A stretch of DNA of 64,000 bases from Pseudeuparius sepicola (taxonomy: Eukaryota > Arthropoda > Insecta > Coleoptera > Anthribidae): the NCBI GenBank assembly GCA_963920635.1, contig OY987298.1:150572257-150636256 (forward strand), in the 5' to 3' direction. The translations under genes and the position numbers were made by a program. Below are positions 44,136-53,669 of this stretch, one piece after another. The notes beneath the pieces are model-generated. The model saw nothing but the letters and a program-made list of their open reading frames with translations, made no database searches and had not been told where the DNA came from. How positions within the stretch are numbered: the stretch's first letter is position 1; the number at the start of each line of letters is the position of its first letter.

Positions 44136-45870
44136 TGCTGGGGGTAATTCTCGACCAACAATTTTTTTAACCACGAATTGGAATCATTGCAAACATCCTT
44201 GCTAAAATTGGCGAGGATCCGACAATGAAGTTATCATTTTTGTTCTTAAAGGGGTGCTGGGGGTAGTTTGCGCCCAAGAATTTTTTTCAAGCGCGAATTC
44301 GTGAATCTAGAGTCATTTAGAACGTACTTTCTAAAATCGACCTACAATCAAGTTATAATTTTTTTTAAAGAGGTGCTGGGGGTAATTTTCGCCCAACAAT
44401 TTTTTAAAGTACAAATTTGTGCATCTGTGCTAAAAACGGTGGGAATCGTACCATGAAAGTTTCCTTTTTTTCTTTAAGGGGTAGTGGGGGTGGTTTTTGC
44501 CCAAGAAAATTTTTCAACCACGAATTCGCGCATCTAGAATCATTATAGGACCGTCCTTGCTAAAATTGGCGAGGATTTGACAATGAAGTTATCATTTTTG
44601 TTCTTAAAGGGCTGCTGAGGGTAGTTTTTGAAAAAGAATGTTTTCAAACGCAAATTCGTGAATCTAGAATTATTTAGAACGTACTTGCTAAAATCAGCCA
44701 AGATTCGATAATTAACTTATAATTGCTTTGGTGCTGGGGGTAGTTTTCGGCCAACAATTTTTTTAAAGCACAAATAATTTGTGCATCTGTAATCACTAGG
44801 TACGTCCTTGCCAAAAACTGTGGGAATTTACCATGGAAGTAGTGGGGGTAGTTTTCGCCCAACAAATTTTTTGAACCACAAATTCGCGCATCTGGAATCA
44901 TTAGGAACGTCCTTGCTAAAATTGCCGAGGATCCGACAATAAACTTGTCATATTTGTTTTTAAAAGGCTGCTGATGGTAGTTTTCGCACAAGAAATTTTT
45001 TCAACCGCGAGTTCGTGAATCTAGAGACAATGAAGCTATAACTTTTCAAAGGGATGCTGGAGTAGTTCCCGCCCAATAATTTGCTAAAAACGGTGCTAAT
45101 CGTACCATGAAAGTTAGCTTTCTTTAAGGGGTAGCGGGGGGCCCAACAAATTTTTCCAACCACGAATTCGCGCATCTATAGAATCATTATAGGAACGTCC
45201 TTGGTAAAATTGGCGAGGAGCCGACAATGAAGTTATCATTTTTGTTCTTAAAGGGAACGTACTTACTTGCTAAAATCGGCCAGGATCCGACAATGAAGTT
45301 ATAATTTTTTTAAAGGGGTGCTTGGGGTAGTTTTCGACCAACAAGTTTTTTAAAGTACAAATTTGTACATTATCTGGAATCATTAGGAACGTCCTTGCTA
45401 AAACGGTGGGAATCGTACCATGAAAGTTATATTTTTTTCTTTAATACGGGGTAGTGGGGGTAGTTTTCGCACAACACATTTTTTCAACTACGAATTCGCG
45501 CATCTGGAATCATTAGGAACGTTCCTTGCTAAAATTGGAGAGGATTCGACAATGAAGTTATCATTTTTGTTCTTAAAGGGGCGTTGAGGGTAGTTTATTT
45601 CGCACAAGAAATTTTTTCAGCCACGATTTAGTGCATCTGGAATCATTACGAACGTCCTTGCTAAAATCAGCGAGGATCCGACAATAAAGTTATCATTTTT
45701 TTCCTAAAGGGGTGCTGGGGTAGTTTATTCGCCCAACAATTTTTTTAAAGCACGAATTTGAGCATCTGGGATCGTTAGCTAAAAATCGTGGTGGTAGTCG
45801 GGGTAACTTTTGCCCAACAAATTTTTTCAACCACGAATTCGTGCATTTGGAATGATTAGGAACGTCCTTG
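44136..45870 (-). repeat. Minisatellite array 2, inverted, about 15 units
   Basis: On the plus strand the units read GGGGTGCTGGGGGTAGTTTT, CGCCCAACAATTTTTT, CCACGAATTCGTGCATCTGG, GGAACGTCCTTGCTAAAAT and GATCCGACAATGAAGTTATC. Reversed, the CACGAATTCGTGGTTGAAAA and AAAACTACCCCCA parts match the unit of array 1, so the two arrays share an ancestor and face each other at about 44135. The units are more diverged than in array 1, with period about 115-130. Confidence 0.88.
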
Positions 45871-46303
45871 CGGGGATAATTAATATTGGCTCTGAAGCAC
45901 TCTGTATAGCTTAGTATACGTCGTACGGATTCTACAAAGACGAAGCAAATAATAAAATAGCTATGCTCCCACTAGGTTATATTTCGTATAGTTCAAGGCC
46001 TCTGCCCGTCTGCCCGGAAATAGATTTTGATGACTGAAAGCCGCCGCCAGCATAGGCGCGTTTATGAAACCTTTATTCCTAAACCACCGGCAACACGGTT
46101 AGGCTCTTCAGCTGACTGCTGGCGCCTCTAGCGGTGACTTTTATCGGAGGTTATTTTACGGTTTTAAAAATAGAACGATTCTGCATCCGAGCGCCATCTG
46201 TTAGGCCAAGGCAAAACCAACTTTCAGTGTGCTATACATATTTTACGAGCCCAATGCTACTGGCACTTCTGTCCGCGTAGCGTATATTTTCTGTGATGTA
46301 AAT

Positions 46304-48005
46304 ATTTGCGAACAGATTGAATAGAAGTAAGTATGTTAAATTGCTTTAATTATGATAGCATTTGTTTTGTTAATATTTACTGTACAAGTAAAGAGAATCG
46401 TTTGAAATAAACCGTCAATGGACTCCAGCAGCTCGATTCCTATTGGCTGCACTTTTTTATGTACCGCGGTTGTATAGAATGAATCGAACGACGCAGCGGC
46501 TCTCGTCCTCTTCATTTTTGACTTTCGAATTAATCGGTACTCTCTAGTGGCAATCGCCTTTTCTGAATATTTTCTCGTTTTTTTTTTTTTTTTTTTGCAT
46601 TTTGCTCTAAATTGATCGCGAATTTGATCGGTAGTACGGGTTAATTGGTTTTGGGGAAGTATTTTCATTGTAGTGCCTGGTTGGGGTGATTAAATTGGTT
46701 TTCTTTTGTTTCACGGCGGAGTGAACACCGCCATTGCAAAACTGACGTCGCCATAAGCTGACTAGGAGCTTGGAACGGAGTTCTGTTGGGCGGGAATCGA
46801 TCAAGGACTACTAGAGGAGGAAAATCGCCTAGGTGAGTGTGGTTTTTTTATTATATCGTTCATATTTTCGGAAATTGTTCTTTTATTTAGTACCACCTCA
46901 CCTGCGGCCATTTTCTCTCGAGGTTGCTGTTTTTTTGTATAACTTGTCAGTTATAACCTTTTTTGGTACCTCTAAAAAAAAGACAGCTACCTAAGACTTT
47001 CGTTCTCCTGACCAGTAGATTTCCTTGTTAATATTATACTTGTTTAAAAACATCATTTTCACCCCTGGCAAAATACTACCCGATCGAATTTCGTCGATAA
47101 TTTCGCAATAAATTCATAAATACTAGAGAGTCCACTTAACAAAATATTAATATTCAGATATAATTTTTATTAATAATTTCCAAGTTCAATAAATAATTTC
47201 GAATCAAATTCCCTATATAGTTTAACTATCATAAAGTTAAACGACTAGCAATTTATTGCAGGTTCTAAATTCAGCTGAATTTGATTTTATATTTTTTTAA
47301 TAATTAAGTCTTAAAATAAGTAGTTCTGTTTTAAGTTGAATTTTATATACCTTCTTAATAAATCACTGTGTATCTTACACATTTAAATAAATATTAGCAT
47401 TCTTGGACTAACTTCTGCTCTTGTTGTGTTTGTTACCTATGTACATCATCGACACGGAGACGTGATACTGTGACAGTGAAGAACACCCACCTTCGACTAG
47501 TACGCTGCTGAGCTAGGCACCGAAGCGGTGCGGCAACATCTGCACAACACCTGAGATTGGCTCTGCTCTAGCTAGTCAACACATGCGCCTAATGCAAGCC
47601 ACCCGTTAAGGCCAGTTCGTAGCAGGAAAGTCGTCACAGTCAGTAAAACGGAAGGGTCGTCGCATCGAACACAGGATATTCTTCGATCAAGTGTCACAGT
47701 CGCAAGTATAAACTTTCACTCAAACCTCAAGTGCTAGTAGTTCCAAGAGACTCTCAAAAACACAGGACGTTCGAAATTTTATAAAGAATTCACTAAGTTT
47801 TAAACTCTTTTGTTTGTTATCAAAATCTGACGACTAATATAAATTTTTGAATTGTCATAACTATTCACAGTCATTTTCCATTAAATATTGTATGATTATT
47901 TTGGTGTTTGATTTAGGAGGGGAGAATAGTTTGTTGGGGGCAACGGATTCAGGTCACAAAGGAATCCGAACCCACTTAAAAATACCAACTAACCTTTTCG
48001 GTTAT
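46304..48005. other. Right part of the probable LTR
   Basis: 1.7 kb without terminal repeats of its own. It contains a T-run near 46583, a possible 5' splice donor at 46832 and a GC-richer section at 47440-47720. No gag or pol motif. The same element continues at 41685-41949 on the other side of the nested insertion. Confidence 0.45.
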
Positions 48006-48511
48006 AACATCACGTACCAAAGTTCAGAATTTTATCTTTGTTCGTTCTGGAAATTAAGGGGCATTTTTGAGGCCATGTTTATAGGAACTTTTTTCATTTT
48101 TTAGGTCGTAGAACACGCTGGTAAATTATGGCAGGCTAATTTCGGGACACCCTGTATAAAACAAACCCCTGAAATATTTTATACAAAATTTAACTGGGCC
48201 ACAATCACATAAACTAATTATCGATTCAGAGCTAGGTAGTTCTAAAAATAACAAGGTTAGATGAGATAATTTTGCCCCCCCCCCTAAAATATTTTCTATG
48301 GGCGCCCTTGTATACCTTGTTCATAAGTCTATGGTTAATTGCCTGTAATTCGTCGAATCTTTTACGGAGCACCACGCGACTATAATCAAAACTTGTTGTC
48401 AATTGAAGGGGTCTACACTGAATAGCGACCTCTATCCGAATAGCATTGGAACTAATAAAAAATGCTAGTGCGTACTCTTAGGGGCTGCGTACTCTTAGGT
48501 GATCTAACCCT

Positions 48512-49336
48512 ACATTTGTATGCATTATGTTTACAATCACGTGCAATAAGTGAAAATCCTTATCAAATAACAGGATATTGCTTTATGATTAGAATAGCCC
48601 TTGTCTAAAACTCTGTTTAGTACTATTTTGTCAACCATATAAGTCAACGTTAGAAAATAAAGCCTTTTTGATTGATTTTGAACAAAACCAGAAAATATAA
48701 TATAAAATAACAAAACAACAAAAGGCATGGATGGTCCATAGGCTAGTTTAGCATTGATCCTATATTTCTTATATTCAATGGCGCATAGATGACATTTCCG
48801 CGATAAGGCCGATGCGTTATATGATACTTTAAGGGCCGTGTTTTGAATATCAGCGGGCGATGAACGCGTCTGACCTTTGTTTTGTTTATATCTCGCCAAG
48901 GCCGACTGATAAAAAAAAAGAGTACTATAATGGGCTTACTTTTCTTTTTATGCGGCATTTTAGTGACCGGTTTGAGGTTTTTTTAATGCCGATTTTTTAA
49001 AAAATGATATTTTAGACGCGGTAAAAAAATACGGTTGCCCCGTTCATTTTCGGCGTTCATTTCGACATAACCGGCGCCGCCCCGTCGTTTGCGTCGTCGG
49101 GGTGCGGCGGCACGGCCCCGCGGTCCAATTAGTGCGGCCCGGTCGCCGCCAGGGGGCGGGGTGGGGGGAGGAGGCGCGAGGCGCGGCATACTGCGATCCT
49201 CATTAGCGGACCGCTTGACGGATGCGGGGGCACGCGCTAATTATTATTATCGCCGCCCGCCGACGACGCCCCGCATAATCCGGCCCTGGTCGTTTCCATT
49301 TTCCCCGAGAATATTTCCGCTTTTGAGAGACCAAAC
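48512..49336. other. Flank with a CpG-rich block at 49040-49330
   Basis: 48512-49030 is AT-rich with no recognised feature. 49040-49330 is strongly GC- and CpG-rich (CCGGCGCCGCCCCGTCG, GGTCGCCGCCAGGGGGCGGG) and unlike its surroundings. It carries CTAATTATTATTA and AATTAG patches. It ends at the target site of the element at 49337. Frames open through it are composition artefacts. It could be a promoter-like or other host regulatory segment. Confidence 0.5.
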
Positions 49337-50406
49337 CACAGAAAATATACGCTACGCGGACAGAAGTGCCAGTAGCATCGGGCTCGTAAAATATGTATAG
49401 CACACCGAAACTTGGTTTTGCCTTGGCCTAACAGATAGCGCTCGGATGCAGAATCGTTCGATTTTTAAAACCGTAAAATGCCCTCCGCTAAAAGTCACCG
49501 CTGGAGGCGCCAGCAGTCAGCTGAAGAGCCTAACCGTGTTGCCGGTGGTTTAGGAATAAAGGTTTCATAAACGCTGTCTATGCTGGCGACCGCTTTCGGT
49601 CATCAAAATCTATTTCCCGGCAGATGGTCAGAGGCCTTGAACTATACGAAATAATAGTGGGATTTATTATTTGGTTCGTCTTTGCAGAAGTCATATGACG
49701 TATACTAAGTTATACAGAGTGCTTCAGAGCTAATCATTATCTAAATAAAATATACGAAGATGTTACAAATAATATATTTTATTCCTGCCTATTTTATTTA
49801 CTAATTACCTATACGCTTGTATACGGTAAATATTTGTTCTACAATGTAGAAAATATGTACAGGATGTCAATGATGCCAAATTTATCGGTTTTACTATTTA
49901 ATTTTGGGACTAACTGAATACTTGTTGAAATTGAAATATTCATTTGATATCATGATCCCCGCAAGGACGTTCCTAATCATTCCAAATGCACGAATTCGTG
50001 GTTGAAGAAAATTGTTGGGCGAAAACTACCTCCACTACCCCTTAAAGAAAAAAAAAATGACAACTTTCATGGTACGATTTTTAGCTATTGATTCCAGATG
50101 TTCAAATTCGTGCTTTAAAAAAATTGTTGGGCAAAACTATCCCCAGCACCGCCCTTTTAGGAAAAAAAAAAGATCACTTTATTGTCGGATCCTCGCCAAT
50201 TTTAGCAAGGAACGTAATGATTCCAGATGCGCGAATTCGTGGTTGAAAAAATTTGTTGTGCGAAAACTACCCCCACTACCCCTTAAAGAAAAAAGATAAC
50301 TTTCATGGTACGATTCCCACCGTTTTTAGCAAGGACGTTCCTAATGATGCCAGATAATGCACAAATCTGTGTGGAACTTCTGTCCGCGTAGCGTATATTT
50401 TCTGTG
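49337..50406 (-). mobile_element. Short relative of the 41950-46295 element
   Basis: Same ends (CACAGAAAATATACGCTACG) and the perfect 8-bp duplication GACCAAAC (49329-49336 and 50407-50414). The left 410 bp is the inverted right unique region of the large element. It is followed by only about three minisatellite units (49955-50370) and then directly the other terminus. It lacks the opposed array and the other unique region. Confidence 0.93.
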
Positions 50407-50718
50407 GACCAAACTGTAACCAGGCGCGGCTTCTCCATAAGGTCATCATTTGGTCAATGTAGTCATTGATTAAGGTATTCCCTTATTCAATGATGTAGTC
50501 CAAGAAAATTATACATGGAGAAAAATAATTCTTAACGGGTACAAATATTTTCAGGGTTGGTTGTGGGTTAGCGTTCTGAGTATAACCAAAGATCATAACT
50601 TGAATATTATGATCTTTGGTATAACCCCAAAAAATCACCATCGAAGTCGTGTTACGAACCCCGCAATAGGGATGGTTTTTCAAACATTTTTTTTTGCAAT
50701 TTTTTTTTCTTATGTGTA

Positions 50719-51622
50719 CAGGGTGATCCAAACTCGACGCCCCAGGCCTACAGCGGGAACACGAAAACTCAAAATAAAATTTCGAAAAGGGGTTCTTAAA
50801 TGGGACATACTAAGGTCAAATTTTGACCGAAAATTAGCTTTTTTGATGTTTGGGAAAATGGCCGCTGTGACGTCATCGATATTATTTTCCCAGAAACATA
50901 CCAGTTTTTCTCTATATATTGAAAGTCCGTATCATTGTCAACAACTTTTATAGAAATAAATGTTCTGTATCTTTTGTCTTTTCAAATCTACAGGGTTAAA
51001 TATGTAAAAAAACATGGAATTTTTTCTAATCGTTTTTCGAAATCTAGGTAGCTATGGAAACAATTGATAGTCAGAAATTATTTAAGAGTATGTTATGGTG
51101 CCTTGCGCACCCTTAAATTTATTCAACTGGAATATTTATTAAATTTCTGAATTGTGCTTGTTACTAACTTGTTTGTTATTATTGTTTGTTACAAAATTTT
51201 TTTTTAAATATTCCAGTTGAATAAATTTAAGGGTACGCAAGGCACCCTAATACTCTTAAATAATTTCTGACTATCAATTGTTTCCATAGCTATCTAGATT
51301 TCGAAAAATGGTTAGAAAAAATTCCATGTTTTTTTACATATTTGACCCTGTAGATTTGGAATGACAAAAGATACAGAAAATTTCTTTCTATAAAAGTTGT
51401 TGAGAATGATAAGGACTTTCAATATATAGAGAAAAACTGGTATGTTTCTGGGAAAATAATATCGATGACGTCACAGCGGCCATTTTCCCAAACATCAAAA
51501 AAGCTAATTTTCGGTCAAAATTGGACCTTAGTATGTCCCATTTAAGAACCCCTTTTCGAAATTGTATTTTGAGTTTTCGTGTTCCCGCTGTAGGCCTGGG
51601 GCGTCCAGTTTGGATCACCCTG
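50719..51622. mobile_element. CAGGGTGATCC foldback
   Basis: Ends CAGGGTGATCCAAACT and its near-complement (one mismatch near 51608), with arms of about 420 bp (AATGGCCGCTGTGACGTCAT and complement). It is flanked by TA on both sides. The opposite arm of the host foldback has the uninterrupted sequence AATGTACACATAAG at 53250-53265, which is the empty site and shows that TA was duplicated on insertion. Confidence 0.95.
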
Positions 51623-51872
51623 TACATTATTACATTCTCTACAACTTTCCCTTATGAAGTTTCTCTAACTTCAATACTTCACGAGATATAGGTAAAAGAT
51701 CACCACTAGCTAAAGTGCTTAATAAGGTCGAAAAAAAATTTCTTTAAAACAAGCTGACTTTTTCAGGGTTAACTGGGGGTTAACTTAGGAGTGCACCCCG
51801 AGTTAACCCTGAAAAAATCAGCTTGTTTTAAAGAATTTTTTTCGCCCTTATTAAGCACTTTAGTCTGGTGAT

Positions 51873-53174
51873 CAGGGCCGGAGTGAGCGGGGGGGGGGAG
51901 GCGCCCCCCCCCCCCCCAAATCATTCAAGAGGACGCTCTGTCCGCCGAATCTCCATGGGGGCGGGGGTGCGGGGTACAAAGTCGCAAAATAAAAAATATT
52001 GTGTGCTTTAAATCTCCTGATTTTTTCCTGATTTTTTTTGCCTCTGACTGAGCTACTAAAAACATCTCCATTTCACCATTTCTTCAAATCCCCGCAATAT
52101 TTAGCGCACATCTAGTGGTACACATCCGAATCATAAAATAAATACAATACCAATTACAGAATTCTACCAAAGTCTAGAGAATACTATAAGTCGGATCCCT
52201 TCGAAAAGCCGACGATTTTTTGCGACCGGTCGTAAATCAGCATCACCTGGCACGCTCCGCATTTACGAGGGTCGACTAACGAAATCGCCGCCAACCTAGT
52301 TATACGGGGGCAGGTTCATATTGACTTTCCATTATTTACCAAAGTCTACAAATAATAGTATACCTATTTGTAGACTTTGGTACAACATTATTTGTGTAGG
52401 TAAGTATACAGTATACCGTTAGTTTTTGGTAGGTACAGTTAAATTAAATCAATCAATTAGTAAGGTATAGAATATCTGTAACCTTTGGTAGGAACTTGAA
52501 TAAAAAACGCAATTTTTTATGTTTTACGTTCATTTTTAATAGAGCCTAACATAGAGCAAACAAAAACATAAATAACAAGTAAATCTGCTTTTTCATCCTG
52601 TAGGTAAATATTTTGATATTTAAATAGTTGAACAAAACATACAACAAGCATTTAACATAAACAATTTATGCTCTATGATGAATCTTAAGGCATTTTTCCA
52701 TTGCTGGCACCTTCAAATTTTCACTATTTTAATATTATATCTATATTATTCTATTATTCTTCAATTAATACCTAAGTATTCAAATGTCACATAAAAATGT
52801 CTTAATTTTTGTAGGTAGGTACTTCAAACTCAATCTTACCTTTCAGGTAATATAGTCTGGTTTTACAACCATCCGCACTGCAGGCATCACTACAACCGTT
52901 GATTGAATTCCATCGACGCTACAACACAGTCACGGTCGGTCGGTAATATTTTGCGCGCACCCGTTAGAATTCGAACGAACCGCTGTCAGCTTATTAGTGT
53001 GTAAGCTGTGTAAGCTTATTAGTTAATATTATAATTATTATCAATAATAAAAATATTAGACTTTAATAATTTTAATTTTCCTATAGTTTCTCGTTTTAAA
53101 TTTGAAATGAAAAATTGTTGAAAATGTTCCACCATAACCAAAAAACTCTACCAACTGCCATCGCTACGGCCCTG
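51873..53174. mobile_element. hAT-like element CAGGGCCG
   Basis: Begins CAGGGCCGGAGTGAGCGGGG and ends CGCTACGGCCCTG. The flanks are CTGGTGAT (51865-51872) and GTGGTGAT (53175-53182), an 8-bp duplication with one mismatch. A G run followed by a C run sits just inside the left end. It contains the palindrome at 52337-52383. There is no transposase. It interrupts the right arm of the surrounding foldback close to its centre. Confidence 0.82.
52337..52383. repeat. Palindrome TACCAAAGTCTACAAATA
   Basis: TACCAAAGTCTACAAATA and its complement flank a loop of about ten bases. A related ACCAAAGTCTAGAGAATACT lies at 52168-52187. Confidence 0.85.
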
Positions 53175-53669
53175 GTGGTGATCTTTTACCTATATCTCGT
53201 GAAGTATTGATGTTAAAAAAAACTTCATAAGGGAAAGTTGTAGAGAATGTAATAATGTACACATAAGAAAAAAAAAATGCAAAAAAATGTTTGCAAAACC
53301 ACTCCTATTGCGGGGTTCGTAACACGACTTTGATGGTGAGTTTTTGGGGTTATCAGGACCACACCCCTGAAAATATCTACCTGTTAAGAATTTTTTTCTA
53401 CCTCTATAAAAAATGACAATATTCTTGGAGTAATGACCCACCTAATTTATTTCAATTTTTGTTTCTTAAAATTCTAATATGGTAAGATTTGGCAAATAGA
53501 GGGGACTACATACATTTTGTTGTAAGTCAAATTTTTGTGAGAATTTTTCGCAAGTGCGCCATCAAGCAAAGGATGATTACCTATCTTCCCTTATTGTTAA
53601 ACTTTCATAAAAATCCAAACAAGCGAACAGAGAACAGCATGTTGTGAAGAATGTGAAGGAGAGTAGGTA

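Larger units (their letters stand above)
41950..46295. mobile_element. hAT-ended foldback with two opposed minisatellite arrays
   Basis: Ends CACAGAAAATATACGCTACG followed by CGGACAGAAGT, repeated inverted at the right, with the perfect 8-bp duplication ATGTAAAT (41942-41949 and 46296-46303). The order inside is: left unique region of about 410 bp, with a hairpin AAGCCGGCT at about 42013-42036; array 1 (42361-44135); array 2 in opposite orientation (44136-45870); right unique region of about 420 bp. The right unique region and the ends recur inverted in 49337-50406. No transposase is encoded. The termini fit hAT. The architecture recalls Drosophila foldback (FB) and Galileo elements, but I do not know this element. 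Confidence 0.9.
41685..48006. mobile_element. Probable solo LTR, fourth level, split by level five
   Basis: Starts TGTAACGG and ends CGGTTATA(ACA), inserted in the arm of the foldback, with AACAT or ACAT at both borders (41680-41684 and 48006-48010). The uninterrupted arm confirms the site. Subtracting the nested element leaves about 2 kb. Features consistent with an LTR are AATAAA signals (about 47355 and 47384) and a donor-like AGGTGAGT at 46832. No internal coding region or second LTR is present. The right border is ambiguous by a few bases, and the TG-CA rule is met only if the end is ACA. Confidence 0.55.
40479..48154. mobile_element. CAGGGTGTCCCG foldback, third level
   Basis: TA-flanked, with ends CAGGGTGTCCCGAAATTAGC and complement. 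AAAGTTCCTATAAACATGGC occurs four times in alternating orientation (about 40542, 40990, 41370 and 48075), so the element is a palindrome of palindromes: a complete inner foldback at about 40935-41432 lies within the left part. The right part is cut at about 48010, where the insertion at 41685-48006 ends. Non-coding: frames open here are artefacts. Confidence 0.88.
40345..48310. mobile_element. hAT-like element, second level of the nest
   Basis: Ends CATGGGCGCCCATAG and the complement of CAAGGGCGCCCATAG (14 of 15 match), flanked by the perfect 8-bp duplication TATACCTT (40337-40344 and 48311-48318). Runs of G and C lie just inside both ends, as in the hAT elements at 25848 and 51873. Its own sequence is only about 135 bp on the left and 155 bp on the right; the rest is nested insertions. 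Non-autonomous. Confidence 0.92.
39559..48511. mobile_element. Outermost element of a five-level nest
   Basis: AGGGCATAGGTCACCCAAGA followed by GTACGCA at the left is matched, inverted, by TGCGTACTCTTAGGTGATCT followed by AACCCT at the right. GCGTACTCTT recurs subterminally (39787, 40084, 40100, 48466), as expected for transposase-binding repeats. Without the nested hAT it would be about 1 kb. No clear target duplication and no coding content. Superfamily unknown. Confidence 0.65.
50485..53440. mobile_element. Large foldback with two later insertions
   Basis: Arms run from about 50485 to 51780 and from about 51790 to 53440 once two insertions are removed. The symmetry centre is at GGGTTAACTGGGGGTTAACT (51780 region). 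Matching landmarks are CCAAGAA and AATTCTTAACGGGT at the outside, TTACGAACCCCGCAATAGG, and GAAGTATTGA-GTT with TATCTCGTG nearer the centre. The arms are interrupted on the left by a CAGGGTGATCC element at a TA and on the right by a hAT element. Non-coding. Confidence 0.88.

Noticed and set aside
49089..49400. Arginine- and glycine-rich protein frames
   Set aside because: They result from CpG-rich composition and run into the terminus of a transposon; no domain is present.
50561..51627. Pair of near-identical frames containing RRPRPTAGTRKLKI
   Set aside because: They are translations of the terminal arms of the CAGGGTGATCC foldback, which carry no transposase motif.
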